This document shows positions 42,338 to 51,678 of a stretch of 64,000 bases of DNA, piece by piece (positions within the stretch are counted from its first letter, which is position 1; the number at the start of each line of letters is the position of its first letter). Location of the stretch: the NCBI GenBank assembly GCA_016281125.1, contig JAEEIA010000037.1, positions 1 through 64,000 on the forward strand, read 5' to 3'. Position numbers and translations under genes: made by a program. The stretch is from Oscillospiraceae bacterium (GTDB taxonomy: Bacteria > Bacillota > Clostridia > Oscillospirales > Ruminococcaceae). The notes below the pieces were generated by a model. It had not been told where the DNA came from. It saw only the letters and a program-made list of their open reading frames with translations, and did no database searches.

Positions 42338-45300
42338 CAGCAATGAAATATGAGAATTTGCTTGCTTCCCGCTATATCAAAGCGCAAAAGCGGCAGTCGG
42401 TCTTTACCTGTTTCAGCATTATTGCGGCTGTGGCGGTTATGACAATGGTGTTTGTGCTGTACAGCGTTTGTATGGACTGTCTGCAAAGCACCTATTACTT
42501 CAAGGCGCCGTATCATCTCAAATTCAGTGAGCTGACTGAGGAACAGGGCGAAGCGATGGCAGATTTCGAGAACGTCCGCTCCGTGCAGCTTTTCCGCACA
42601 GAAGACGGCGTTTCGGCAGAAGTGTTATTCGGCACTGACATCGGCGACCGCGAAATCTGGCTGCAAAAAGCTGCACAGAAGATCGGCGCGGAGAAGCAAT
42701 ATTACGTCAGCAAGAATAACAATATGCACGGCGCATATGAATGGAACGACAATCTCATGAAGATGGACGGCGTCTATGACGGCGCACATCTTTTCAAGCT
42801 GCGCATATTCTGCCTCTTCTTCATTTTTGCAATCCTGATTGCGTTTGCGCTGCGCATGATTATAGACACGGCGTTTGAGGTGTCCTCAAAGGAGCGCGAA
42901 CGGCATTACGGCGTGTTGCAGTCCATCGGCGCAACACCGGAACAGATCGTGCGCATCATCACTTACGAGGGACTGCGGCTCTGTGTCATCGCGGTTCCGT
43001 TCGGGCTGATTGCTGGCATCGGGTTTGCCTATCTGATGTATCATATTCTGATTGCGGCCGGTATTGCCGAGCTGTATCATGGCATGACAAATGCAAAGCT
43101 TTCTCTGCCGTTTTCGGTTGATCCGAAAATGCTGCTTGTTGCGGCGGCTGTCGGCATAGTCTGGGTATTTCTCTCGGCATACGGCGTCGGCATGCGCATT
43201 ATCAAAAAGATGCCGATGGAAGCAATTACGGTCCGCGCAAATACTGTGGAAAACGTGAAAAAGCGTTCGCTTTCCGGTCTGTTGTTCGGTGTTTCCGGAA
43301 GCATTGCTTCCCGCAACGCACGCCGGGAGAAGAAACGCTTTGTCATCACAGTACTGACGCTGACCGTTTCGATCACGATGTTTGCGCTGTTTTCATCGCT
43401 TGCAAACACGGCCGAGCGCAGTTTTATCACCTATCATACAGACTATGTATACGAACAGAGTAAAGGCGCTGATTTTTCCGCAAACATCAGCAGCATTCAA
43501 TCCGGTTCGACTTATATGGAAACGGCGGCAGAAATTGCGGACAGCGGCTTATTCAAAGACATTTCGATCATGACTTTTCAGAGGTTAAAAGATTACGGCG
43601 AAGTGGCATATATGTCCAGAGAAACCTATGCGCAGCAGTTCGGAACCGACCCGGCAGTCAGCTATGACGAGCTTGTCCGCACCGGCGGTTATGTGCTCAA
43701 TACGGCATGCGGTTTCGCAGAAGTACTATCGGGCAGGATCGAACAGGATACGTTGCAGCTGGAAACGATCCGCTATACGCTTCCGGCGGATCTGGATTGT
43801 TCCGGAATGGACAGGCAGGAAATCCGGAAGAACCTTGACCTCACTCCGATGCCGCATTCGTTCAAAGTACTCGGACAGGATAACGTTACCCCAATATATG
43901 GTTTTGTATCTCTGATCGGCGCGATCGAAACCTACGATCAGGTTGCGGATGAATGGTTCGGCATAAGCGTTTACGGCGTGGATGCAGCATTCAGCTTCAA
44001 CGGAAACGGCGATTATAATGCTGCTGATTATAAAAAGGCGTCTGACTGGTTCATGGAGCACTCCGACACCGTCACCCTTGAAATCGATTTTTACAACCTG
44101 AAATGGAGAACACAAAACATCATGGCATCCGTCCGCGCAGGCGTACTGATGCTGAATATGCTGCTTGCACTGGCGGCGCTTATCAACCTGCTGAACATCA
44201 TCTCGACCGGCATTGCAAACCGCCGCAGTGAACTCGCATCGCTGCAATGCGTCGGCATGACCGAACGGCAGCTTGACCGCATGGCAGTAATCGAATGCCT
44301 GCAATTTACCGGTGCGGCGGCGATCATCTCGGCGGTAATATGCGCGCTGGTGATTTTCGGGAGCGAGGGAATCATGTCTGCGATCATCCGCGATTCGTTT
44401 GTGGACGAGAGCGAAGAAACAAAAAAAATGCTGATGAACATTGTCCAGATTGACCGGATCACGCCGTTTGTGCGCATCGTCCTTTCGGCGCTGGCAGCAT
44501 TTGCAGCAGGCTGTGTGACATCGCTTGTCATGCTGCGGACGCAGAACAAAGAGAACCTTTCCGACCGGATTCGCGGTTCAGAAATGAATCTTGATACGAA
44601 GAAAACGCACATTCTCCGGAACAGTATCCTTGCAGTCGCGGGTGTATTTGTCCTTGTGATCGCGGGGCTGCGCATTTACAGCGCCGCCGCTTATCGCCGT
44701 GACCGGAACGAATACGCAAAGGCGGGCTATCTTAATCTCGTGGACGGCGCAGACAACAGGATCAATGTTTACAGCACCGGTGCGCAAAACGGCAGGCATA
44801 CGATTGTCGGGCTTGCGGGCATGGGCGTGCATGACTATCCGATTGTCACAAAGGCACTCAATGAACGACTCGGAAAGGAAAACACGCTCGTTTATCCCGA
44901 CCGCGCAGGCTATGGATTCAGCGATGATTCGCTCAAAAGTCAGACGCTTGAACAGGTTGTGGAGGATTACCGTGCGGGACTGAAAAATGCGGGCTTTGCA
45001 GCGCCGTATGTGCTGATGCCGCATTCCTACGGCGACTTTTATGCGCTTTGGTGGCAGATGAAATATCCGGATGAGGTCGAAGCGATCATCTTCATGGACG
45101 GCACATGGCTTGAGAAAAATGACCTCTGGCAGTCCTGGACGATTGAAGAAGCCCCCTCGGAATCCTATTTTTATGCAGATATGCGCAGATTCCGGCTGCG
45201 GACATGGCTCGGGCTCAACAGGCTGTTCCCGGAAGAAGAACCAACCGAAGACACATGGGGCAAAGCATTTCTTTCTGCGGAGCAGCTCAAGCTCTCAAAT

Positions 45301-45714
45301 CTGACACAAAACCGTGAATGCAGTGCAGCGTTTGTTTCTGAACTGGTGAATGAACGGGAAGCAGCACACGAACTGCGGAACATTCTGCACCCGACCGATA
45401 CCCCGAAGCTCTACTTCTCGACAATGGCTTCCTGCGAAGCGGATATCCGCGAAAATATGGAATTCCAGAAAGCAGATTATGAAGCCGTCGGACTGGAATA
45501 CAAGCTGAATCCCGAAACGGCCGCAAAAGCTGAGTGGCAGCGCGATGCCCGGGAATATCTGGATATCTACGAAAATACGCTGACGCCGTTTCTGGAGCGC
45601 TGCGGGAATTACAGGCTTGTTCCCATCGGCGGCGACCACGGCCTTTTCCATGCACAGAAGCCGGATGAAGTGGCGGATACGATACTTGACTTCCTCGCCG
45701 AAACGACAGAATAA
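42334..45714 (+). CDS. FtsX/BceB-type ABC permease fused to an extracellular alpha/beta hydrolase
   Basis: 1126 residues. ATG 42334 overlaps the previous stop; an ATG at 42343 is an alternative. Residues 1-750 are an FtsX-type permease: membrane helices near 22-45, 155-178, 210-235, 258-280 and 335-355, a large external domain (about 360-600), then helices near 610-632, 660-680 and 710-735. After a basic cytoplasmic loop, a ninth helix (about 762-785) leads to an alpha/beta hydrolase (about 800-1126). This has a nucleophile elbow MPHSYGD (Ser898), FMDGTW (Asp922) and terminal GGDHGLFH (His1102). By the positive-inside rule the hydrolase faces outward. The frame is unbroken. The pairing suggests the transporter hands an ester- or amide-containing molecule to the enzyme, or that both protect the surface. 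Confidence 0.88.
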   Translation: MTAMKYENLLASRYIKAQKRQSVFTCFSIIAAVAVMTMVFVLYSVCMDCLQSTYYFKAPYHLKFSELTEEQGEAMADFENVRSVQLFRTEDGVSAEVLFGTDIGDREIWLQKAAQKIGAEKQYYVSKNNNMHGAYEWNDNLMKMDGVYDGAHLFKLRIFCLFFIFAILIAFALRMIIDTAFEVSSKERERHYGVLQSIGATPEQIVRIITYEGLRLCVIAVPFGLIAGIGFAYLMYHILIAAGIAELYHGMTNAKLSLPFSVDPKMLLVAAAVGIVWVFLSAYGVGMRIIKKMPMEAITVRANTVENVKKRSLSGLLFGVSGSIASRNARREKKRFVITVLTLTVSITMFALFSSLANTAERSFITYHTDYVYEQSKGADFSANISSIQSGSTYMETAAEIADSGLFKDISIMTFQRLKDYGEVAYMSRETYAQQFGTDPAVSYDELVRTGGYVLNTACGFAEVLSGRIEQDTLQLETIRYTLPADLDCSGMDRQEIRKNLDLTPMPHSFKVLGQDNVTPIYGFVSLIGAIETYDQVADEWFGISVYGVDAAFSFNGNGDYNAADYKKASDWFMEHSDTVTLEIDFYNLKWRTQNIMASVRAGVLMLNMLLALAALINLLNIISTGIANRRSELASLQCVGMTERQLDRMAVIECLQFTGAAAIISAVICALVIFGSEGIMSAIIRDSFVDESEETKKMLMNIVQIDRITPFVRIVLSALAAFAAGCVTSLVMLRTQNKENLSDRIRGSEMNLDTKKTHILRNSILAVAGVFVLVIAGLRIYSAAAYRRDRNEYAKAGYLNLVDGADNRINVYSTGAQNGRHTIVGLAGMGVHDYPIVTKALNERLGKENTLVYPDRAGYGFSDDSLKSQTLEQVVEDYRAGLKNAGFAAPYVLMPHSYGDFYALWWQMKYPDEVEAIIFMDGTWLEKNDLWQSWTIEEAPSESYFYADMRRFRLRTWLGLNRLFPEEEPTEDTWGKAFLSAEQLKLSNLTQNRECSAAFVSELVNEREAAHELRNILHPTDTPKLYFSTMASCEADIRENMEFQKADYEAVGLEYKLNPETAAKAEWQRDAREYLDIYENTLTPFLERCGNYRLVPIGGDHGLFHAQKPDEVADTILDFLAETTE

Positions 45715-45718
45715 CACA

Positions 45719-45746
45719 AAGCGGACGGTTTTGATGCCGTCCGCTT
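45719..45746 (+). terminator. Hairpin after the permease-hydrolase gene
   Basis: A perfect 10-bp stem AAGCGGACGG / CCGTCCGCTT (45719-45728, 45737-45746), 4 bases past the stop. The T-tract is weak, so partial read-through into the regulator is likely. Confidence 0.55.
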
Positions 45747-45773
45747 GCATTCATTATCAATTCGTGCTATAAT
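45745..45773 (+). promoter_or_regulatory. Promoter of the response regulator/kinase pair
   Basis: TTGCAT (45745-45750), 17 bp, TATAAT (45768-45773) with TGC before the -10. The -35 overlaps the end of the preceding hairpin. Confidence 0.75.
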
Positions 45774-45798
45774 AAAAGCATGGCAGGAGGTGAACACA

Positions 45799-46473
45799 AT
45801 GCCGAAAATATTGCTGATTGAAGATGATGAACAGCTCGCACGGTTTCTGATGCGCTTTCTCAATTCCGAGGGCTACACAACAGATTATGCCAGCGGGCAG
45901 AAGGACGGGCTGCGCCTGTTTGAAGCAAATGCATATGACTGCGTGCTGCTTGATATTTCGCTGAAAGACGGCAGCGGGTATTCGGTTTGTGCGGCGATCA
46001 AGGCGCAGAACGATACGCCTGTCATTTTTATCACGGCATCGGCGGACGAGGCCTGCACGGTCGCGGGCTTTGAAATCGGTGCGGATGACTACATCGGCAA
46101 GCCGTTCGGCACAAGGGAGCTGCTTGCCCGTATGAAAAATGTCATGCGGCGGCATCAGAAATCTTCTCCGCTGCTGCATTGCGGCAATGTGACGATTGAT
46201 CCGATCAAGGGCATTGTCCGGAAAAACGGCAGCGAGATTGCGATGTCCGCACTGGAATACCGCCTGCTGCTGGTGTTCTTCTCCAACAAAAACCAGATGC
46301 TTTCCCGCGACAGGCTTGCGGAGGAGCTTTGGTCGCTGACCAAGGAATTTATCTCGGACAATACCCTGAGCGTCTATATCCGCCGGCTGCGTGAAAAAAT
46401 TGAGGATGATCCGCAGAATCCGACCGTGATTATCACGGTCAGAGGACTTGGCTATAAGGCGGTGGATGAATGA
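45799..46473 (+). CDS. OmpR-family response regulator (Bce-like)
   Basis: 224 residues from the ATG at 45799 (AGGAGGTG upstream). Receiver with E8/D9/D10, D52 (VLLDISLKDGSG), T/S in FITASADEA and K in YIGKPFG. Winged helix at about 130-224 (MSALEYRLLLVFFSNKNQML; DNTLSVYIRRLREKI; TVRGLGYKAV). Its stop overlaps the kinase start. Together with the upstream ABC pair it forms a BceRSAB-like module with its own promoter. Confidence 0.93.
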   Translation: MPKILLIEDDEQLARFLMRFLNSEGYTTDYASGQKDGLRLFEANAYDCVLLDISLKDGSGYSVCAAIKAQNDTPVIFITASADEACTVAGFEIGADDYIGKPFGTRELLARMKNVMRRHQKSSPLLHCGNVTIDPIKGIVRKNGSEIAMSALEYRLLLVFFSNKNQMLSRDRLAEELWSLTKEFISDNTLSVYIRRLREKIEDDPQNPTVIITVRGLGYKAVDE

Positions 46474-47462
46474 GAGCGAAAAAGCGTCGGCTCATTCACA
46501 TTCTCCTGACCGCAGTTCTGGCCGTTCCCTGCCTGTTTTTCAGCATTCCCTGCGCGGTAACGGCAGCAGCAGTGTCGGCGGTGTTCTTTGTGTTTTACGA
46601 AATGCTGTTTTCTCAGCGGCGAAGCAAAGTCATGAAGCTGTGTGATGATATTGACCGGATTTTGCTGCGTGACGATCTGATTTCGTTTGATGAATACAAA
46701 GAGGGCGAGCTGAGCGTGCTTTCAGCTGAGATCCATAAAATGACCATTCGCCTGCGCGAGCAGAATGCGGAGCTGAAAAAAGAAAAGCAGTTTGCAAAAG
46801 AGGCTCTGGAGGATATTTCCCACCAGCTCCGGACACCGCTGACGTCTGTAATGATGATTCTCGGCCTGATGAACGGCTCCGGGCTGACCGAGAAAGAACG
46901 GACGGAGTATCACCGTGATCTGTATGAGCTGCTTGCCCGCATGAAATGGCTGATTGAAACCATGCTGAGCCTTTCGCGGATTGAAGCGGATGCGGTCAGA
47001 TTTGCAAAGAATCCCGTTCATTGCCGTGAATTGATTGCACAGTCGGTTGAAACAGTATTGGTCACAGCCGAGCTGAAGGGTGTGGAAATCCGGACAGTCA
47101 TAGACGGAGATCCTGAACTGACCGGAGATATTCATTATACGTCTGAGGCGATTGTGAATTTGCTGAAAAATGCGATTGAGCATACGCCGTCCGGCGGAGC
47201 GGTTACTGTTACGGCAAAGGGCGGCAGCCTTTCAACTGAGATTACGATTGCGGATAACGGAGAGGGAATCCCCGAAACGGAGCTGCCGCATATCTTTGAA
47301 CGGTTTTATCGCTCCTCAGAATATACCAAAAAGGGGTTTGGCATCGGGCTGGCATTTGCTAAAAAGGTGATTACCGCGCAGGACGGCAGCCTGAAAGCCG
47401 TCAATGTCAAACCGCAGGGGGCGGCGTTCGTGATTCGGTTTTACAGAACGTCAGGATCGTGA
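46470..47462 (+). CDS. Sensor histidine kinase (intramembrane-sensing type)
   Basis: 330 residues; ATGA overlap with the regulator. Two closely spaced N-terminal helices (about 8-45) with almost no external loop mark an intramembrane-sensing kinase, the kind that depends on a Bce-type transporter. HisKA follows (EDISHQLRTPLTSVMMIL, His about 117) and HATPase_c with N (VNLLKNAIEHTP), G1 (IADNGEGIPE), F (IFERFYRS) and G2 (GFGIGLAFAKK) boxes, all intact. It probably reads the flux state of the permease-hydrolase transporter encoded upstream. Confidence 0.92.
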   Translation: MRAKKRRLIHILLTAVLAVPCLFFSIPCAVTAAAVSAVFFVFYEMLFSQRRSKVMKLCDDIDRILLRDDLISFDEYKEGELSVLSAEIHKMTIRLREQNAELKKEKQFAKEALEDISHQLRTPLTSVMMILGLMNGSGLTEKERTEYHRDLYELLARMKWLIETMLSLSRIEADAVRFAKNPVHCRELIAQSVETVLVTAELKGVEIRTVIDGDPELTGDIHYTSEAIVNLLKNAIEHTPSGGAVTVTAKGGSLSTEITIADNGEGIPETELPHIFERFYRSSEYTKKGFGIGLAFAKKVITAQDGSLKAVNVKPQGAAFVIRFYRTSGS

Positions 47463-47540
47463 TTCGTGCAGATCCCGGAGAGTGTAAAAGCATACTGCAT
47501 CTCCCGGATAAATCCTGTATTCCGCCTGGTTTCAAGCATT

Positions 47541-47587
47541 AACGCCTGTGAAGGATGCTGTCATCCGACACGGGCGTTTTTTTATTT
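47541..47587 (+). terminator. Strong terminator of the Bce-like operon
   Basis: AACGCCTGTG / CACGGGCGTT stem (47541-47550, 47569-47578, one G-U pair) with an inner GGATG / CATCC stem, followed by TTTTTATTTTG. Confidence 0.85.
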
Positions 47588-47633
47588 TGTTTCTTTGCGC
47601 GTCCGGGCGATGTTCTCCGCGTCCTTCGGATTC

Positions 47634-49100
47634 TCAAAGCCCTTTCTCATCAATGAGATGCCTGATATGCGCATCCGTTTCAGCAGATTTGAGCTGTTCA
47701 ACGGCATGACAGAGTTCATCTGACAATTCCGATAACGGACAGTTTTTCACGGTACACCATTCTGAAATCGTCCGGATCGCCTGTGTACGGCAGAAAACAT
47801 CCGGCATTTTCATAGCAGCGATGACAAGATCGGTACTGCAAAGCGGATACGGATTGAGAAACTGGAGCAGGAAACTGAGTTTATGGTAATTCAGTTTATA
47901 ATTGCTGCTTTCTTCGTTTTCCGGTTCATGGAGCATTTGCTGCAAGGGGAGCGCATGCCGGAACAGATCAATCACGCGTTCTCTGTATTGTTCATCTTTG
48001 ATTAAGCAACCACAGTTTCCGAATCCCTTTTCAAAATCTGACTGCATATGTGCAAAAATCTTTTCCTGATAGGGGACGCCGGTTGCTTCTGCAAGATCGA
48101 CAGCGTTTCCGTTCGTGAGCTCCCGGCTGATCAGTTCCCGGCATTTCAGACTGTTCAGGAGGGAAACAGACCTTCCGTAAAACTTCTGAAAACGCTTGTC
48201 ACCGGAAAGCTGCCGGAGCAGCTCACAAATACACAGGGAGGCCGGTTGCGTTTCCGCATGGCGGAGAAAGTCACCGATCATCGTCTGTGATTCTACTTCC
48301 GGCAGCGCGCTGATTCCTCTGACAGGCCCTTCGTCAAACATCGCAAGCAGCACGCGGGCGATCTGATTTAACTGTGTATCGGTGACTTCCGTTTTCAGCA
48401 GCGCAGCAATATCTGTTTTCTGGTATACGTCAAGTGCGGAATACGCCTGCACGATATTGTTCTCAATGCCTTCGGCCAGCAGCCAGTCTTTGATCTCCTG
48501 CGTTTCAGGTTTCAGGCGCTCCACTGCATGAATTCTGCCCCAGCCGTGAACCTTTCGGGCAAGCGCAAAGATTTCATCATTCTCGTTTTGCCATCTCTGC
48601 ATATTGAATACGGCAAAAATCGTAAATTCATCACTGAGCCCCAGCGTCCGGATCATGTCTTTTAAGGCGTCATCCGGCTCTGAAAAGATTTCAGTGAGGA
48701 TAAAACCGAGCTTCACAAGATCAATCTCCGAACCGGAGATGCAGTCCATTGCCAGCTGATAAACTTTGGAAGCTGGCAAAATGTCAGTGTGATCGAAGAT
48801 ATAGTTCTGGATTGCGTCAATCCCGCGCAGGGGAACGACCTGTGCAAAAAAGTCCCGCATTCTTGCTTTGACTTTCTCAGGATCATCCAGCATGGAGAAA
48901 GCATCCGCAATGATTTGCAAGTGCTCCTCCGTGATCTTCGGCGCCCCCATATGATAGATGCCGACGCCGTCCAGTGCGCCGTCTGCCCATTTCACCTTCT
49001 TCGGATCGGAATCATCCTTCGGGAGAGAAAACGTATCCGGCAGTTCGCCGTTCCGGATGTTTTCCCGAATCACTTCTAATAACGGTTTATTCTGAATCAT
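47634..49100 (-). CDS. Large helical protein of unknown function
   Basis: 488 residues from the ATG at 49100 (GAGGAGG about 12 bases upstream, a little long). No signal peptide or membrane helix, so cytoplasmic. The N-terminus reads PLLEVIRENIRNGELPDTFSLPKDD, then VKWADGALDGVGIYHMG, a pattern I associate with clostridial proteins of doubtful annotation. The remainder is mostly alpha-helical, with HEAT-like units (LVIAAMKMPDVFCRTQAIRTISEWC). It contains several cysteines (FGNCGCLIKD) but no known catalytic motif. It stands alone with its own promoter. I cannot give a function. Confidence 0.75.
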   Translation of the reverse strand: MIQNKPLLEVIRENIRNGELPDTFSLPKDDSDPKKVKWADGALDGVGIYHMGAPKITEEHLQIIADAFSMLDDPEKVKARMRDFFAQVVPLRGIDAIQNYIFDHTDILPASKVYQLAMDCISGSEIDLVKLGFILTEIFSEPDDALKDMIRTLGLSDEFTIFAVFNMQRWQNENDEIFALARKVHGWGRIHAVERLKPETQEIKDWLLAEGIENNIVQAYSALDVYQKTDIAALLKTEVTDTQLNQIARVLLAMFDEGPVRGISALPEVESQTMIGDFLRHAETQPASLCICELLRQLSGDKRFQKFYGRSVSLLNSLKCRELISRELTNGNAVDLAEATGVPYQEKIFAHMQSDFEKGFGNCGCLIKDEQYRERVIDLFRHALPLQQMLHEPENEESSNYKLNYHKLSFLLQFLNPYPLCSTDLVIAAMKMPDVFCRTQAIRTISEWCTVKNCPLSELSDELCHAVEQLKSAETDAHIRHLIDEKGL

Positions 49101-49181
49101 GTCGTTTTTACGCCTCCTCAGCAGCATCAATCTGATCACGGTATATCGTCAAATCAGCGCGCGGATTTCCTGATATATTTT

Positions 49182-49210
49182 ATTATATCACGAATTGCTG
49201 CTGTTTTCAA
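49182..49210 (-). promoter_or_regulatory. Promoter of the unknown helical protein
   Basis: On the minus strand TTGAAA (49205-49210), 17 bp, TATAAT (49182-49187), with TG two bases before the -10. The 335-base gap 49101-49435 holds this and the divergent promoter at 49307-49335, with nothing else I can support. Confidence 0.75.
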
Positions 49211-49306
49211 GATACATTTGTGCTTTTCTGTATCAAGCGGGAAGGGAAAGGCAAATTTGCCGGTGGTGTCTGAAAGGATATAAATTCGCAATTTTGTACC
49301 AAAGTA

Positions 49307-49335
49307 TTGCATTTTATTGTGGATTGTGTTATAAT
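49307..49335 (+). promoter_or_regulatory. Promoter of the FHA/PP2C/kinase operon
   Basis: TTGCAT (49307-49312), 17 bp, TATAAT (49330-49335). About 95 bases of leader precede the ATG at 49436. It is the only promoter I can see for the run up to the terminator at 61387. Confidence 0.75.
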
Positions 49336-49435
49336 AAACATAATACTGTGTTTTGCACATCTTCGTGCATTTATTAAGGGAAAATTCAGGATAATGTGTG
49401 CAAATCTGGTCCTGCATACAAGGAGGAGGCTGCGG

Positions 49436-50875
49436 ATGCTGAAACCGTTCAGAAATCTGTTTACATTCAAAACCGTGTATTCCGAGAACAAAACATATGT
49501 GAATTATACAATCGGCAGAAAGGAAGAAATCAACTATACGCAGGTGCAGATGCTGGAAAAGCCTTCGTTCCGTGAATACTTCGTGCCGTTTCAGTGTACA
49601 AAAACCGCTTCCGTCAACAAGATCTGCTTTGACATCAGCGGCCTGACGGCGCTTTCGGAGTATCTGAAAACCGATCTGACACAGGAGCAGTATTTTGAGA
49701 TCATCTCCGGGATTCAGCGGATTGCGTCCTTCTGCAAGAAGTCCTATCTTTCCACGGATAATCTCGTTTGCTCGCTGAAATATATGTATTATCACAACGT
49801 AAAGAAAAAGGTACTGATGGCATATGTGCCCCTGAAAAATCCGCATTATTTCGGTGACGGACTCGGTGCCTGCCTGATCAGGATTCATAAGAAGGCAAGG
49901 AAAGTCATCATTACGGACGGGAACTACATGCAGAAGTATGAGGCGTTTTTGCAGCGCTATACGCCCGCAAGAGGGATCCGCCGCAAGAAATCTGGCGCGC
50001 TGACCTTTTCGCCGGATTCCCTTCTGCATTTCTTCAATGAGAATCGCATGAACGCCGGTGCGGATCCGGATTTTGCAATCGAAAAGATGCATCCGGAATC
50101 TGCCGGACAGCAGGCAGAGAATTTTGCAATTATCGGGCAGCTTTCCGAACCGGTATCTCCGGTTCACGCAGAAGCGCCTGCGCAGGCTGTCACCGAACCG
50201 GAGCCTGTCCCGAAAAAAAGCAACAGTGAAACCGTAATCCGGAAGCGCACGCGCGCCAGCCTGATCGACAGCCGCGGGATTATTTTTCATGTTTCCGAGC
50301 CGGTGTTCCGGATCGGCAGAAACGTGGAAAACGACCTTGTTGTGAATGAGGCAACGGTTTCCGGTTTTCATGCTGAGATTACCTGCGAGAACGATGAGTT
50401 CTTCATCCGGGATCTCTCTACGAACGGAACCTATCTGAATGACGATCCGCATGTGGTGACCCGGGCAAAGCTCAAGGACGGTGACCTGATCCTGTTTGAT
50501 GAATTCCGCTATACATTCCGCATCGGGGAAAAGAAGGATGAGGCAAGTCATACGGAATCTGCGAACCGCACGGCGCCGACCTATACCGTTTCGCAGAAGC
50601 GGCGTTCCGAGCGCCCGCTTGCCTATCTGAAGCGTGTTTCCGACGGCAGTGAAATCAGCATTTTCCGGTTCCCGTTCCAGTGCGACGAGCTGCCCGGTCT
50701 GGTGCTATCCAGTGAGCGTTCATGGAACCGGCAGGAGATTTTTGCTGAAAACCAGTCCTGTGAATCGCTCTGTTTCCAGACTGTCAATATTGCGCCCGGT
50801 GCAAAGCAGTCAATTTTTTCCGGCTGTGTTCTGGTCGTGAACGGCGAGCGCTTCCGCTTCCAGATCGAAAACTGA
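49436..50875 (+). CDS. FHA-domain protein with N-terminal DUF6382-like domain
   Basis: 479 residues from the ATG at 49436 (GGAGGAGG upstream). Residues about 1-190 form a domain of the kind found before FHA domains in Firmicutes (NYTIGRKEEINYTQVQML...EYFVPFQ). An Ala/Pro/Glu linker follows. The FHA domain at about 270-365 has the phosphothreonine-binding set: arginine in FRIGRNVENDLVV, S-x-x-H in VSGFHAEI, and NGTYLND. The C-terminal 100 residues are beta-rich. As a cytoplasmic phosphothreonine reader it is well matched to the phosphatase and kinase encoded directly downstream. Confidence 0.85.
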   Translation: MLKPFRNLFTFKTVYSENKTYVNYTIGRKEEINYTQVQMLEKPSFREYFVPFQCTKTASVNKICFDISGLTALSEYLKTDLTQEQYFEIISGIQRIASFCKKSYLSTDNLVCSLKYMYYHNVKKKVLMAYVPLKNPHYFGDGLGACLIRIHKKARKVIITDGNYMQKYEAFLQRYTPARGIRRKKSGALTFSPDSLLHFFNENRMNAGADPDFAIEKMHPESAGQQAENFAIIGQLSEPVSPVHAEAPAQAVTEPEPVPKKSNSETVIRKRTRASLIDSRGIIFHVSEPVFRIGRNVENDLVVNEATVSGFHAEITCENDEFFIRDLSTNGTYLNDDPHVVTRAKLKDGDLILFDEFRYTFRIGEKKDEASHTESANRTAPTYTVSQKRRSERPLAYLKRVSDGSEISIFRFPFQCDELPGLVLSSERSWNRQEIFAENQSCESLCFQTVNIAPGAKQSIFSGCVLVVNGERFRFQIEN

Positions 50876-50889
50876 TTCGGGAGTGTGCG

Positions 50890-51678
50890 ATGTTTCAATA
50901 TACATATATTACAACAAAGGGGCTGCGGGCTTCCAATCAGGACGCCCTTCTGATTCAGACTGCACGGGTGCAGGGACGGGAGATTCTGTTCGCTGCTGTC
51001 TGCGACGGAATGGGCGGACTGTCCTGCGGAGAACATGCCAGCTCCTATGCAGTTTCCGAGGCAGCAGCCTGGTTTTCCGGGCAGTTTGCGCAGCTCGCGG
51101 AGGCAGATGCAGATGTTCTTGAAATCCGGAGCAGTCTGGATGATTTGCTGCACCGGATCAATGATGAGATTAACCTGGCCGGTGAGCGGCTCGGGGGCAT
51201 GGGCACGACCTATACCTCCATGCTGCTGGATCCCGAGAAAAACTTTCTGCTTGCCGCGCATGTCGGCGATACACGGCTGTACCGGATCACGGACAGTGAA
51301 GCATCCGTTCTGACGACCGATCATTCTGTGATTGCAGAGGAGCTGCGCCGCGGCATTCTGACTGAGGAAGCTGCACGCACGGACAGCCGGCAGAACCAGA
51401 TTACCAACTGCCTGGGGGCGGGCGAAACCGGCCGCGCTTATGATTACAGCATTCTGGAACCGGAGGACGGCTGTACCTATCTGCTGTGCACGGACGGGTT
51501 CCGCAAGCTGATTTCCGCTGATGAGATCCGGCAGGCACTCGCGCCCTCTGCCAATTCCCATGCCGATGCGCTGAAACGCAGCCTGACCCGTCTTACAGAT
51601 CTGAATCTGAGCCGTCAGGAAAGCGACAATATTACGGCGGCAGCTGTCAAATACACAAAGGAGAACAGTGTCGGATGA
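50890..51678 (+). CDS. PP2C-family Ser/Thr phosphatase
   Basis: 262 residues. Metal-binding PP2C motifs are complete: SNQDA, VCDGMGGLSCGE, GMGTTYTSMLL, AHVGDTRLYRI, TTDHSV, LLCTDGF and the final ESDNITAAAV. It removes phosphate from Ser/Thr residues with two Mn or Mg ions. GGAG precedes the ATG. Its stop overlaps the start of the kinase gene (ATGA), so the antagonistic pair is made together. Confidence 0.93.
   Translation: MFQYTYITTKGLRASNQDALLIQTARVQGREILFAAVCDGMGGLSCGEHASSYAVSEAAAWFSGQFAQLAEADADVLEIRSSLDDLLHRINDEINLAGERLGGMGTTYTSMLLDPEKNFLLAAHVGDTRLYRITDSEASVLTTDHSVIAEELRRGILTEEAARTDSRQNQITNCLGAGETGRAYDYSILEPEDGCTYLLCTDGFRKLISADEIRQALAPSANSHADALKRSLTRLTDLNLSRQESDNITAAAVKYTKENSVG

Noticed and set aside
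49154-50551. 465-codon minus-strand frame opposite the FHA gene
   Set aside because: The FHA frame has a motif-level match, ribosome binding site and promoter; the antisense frame has none.
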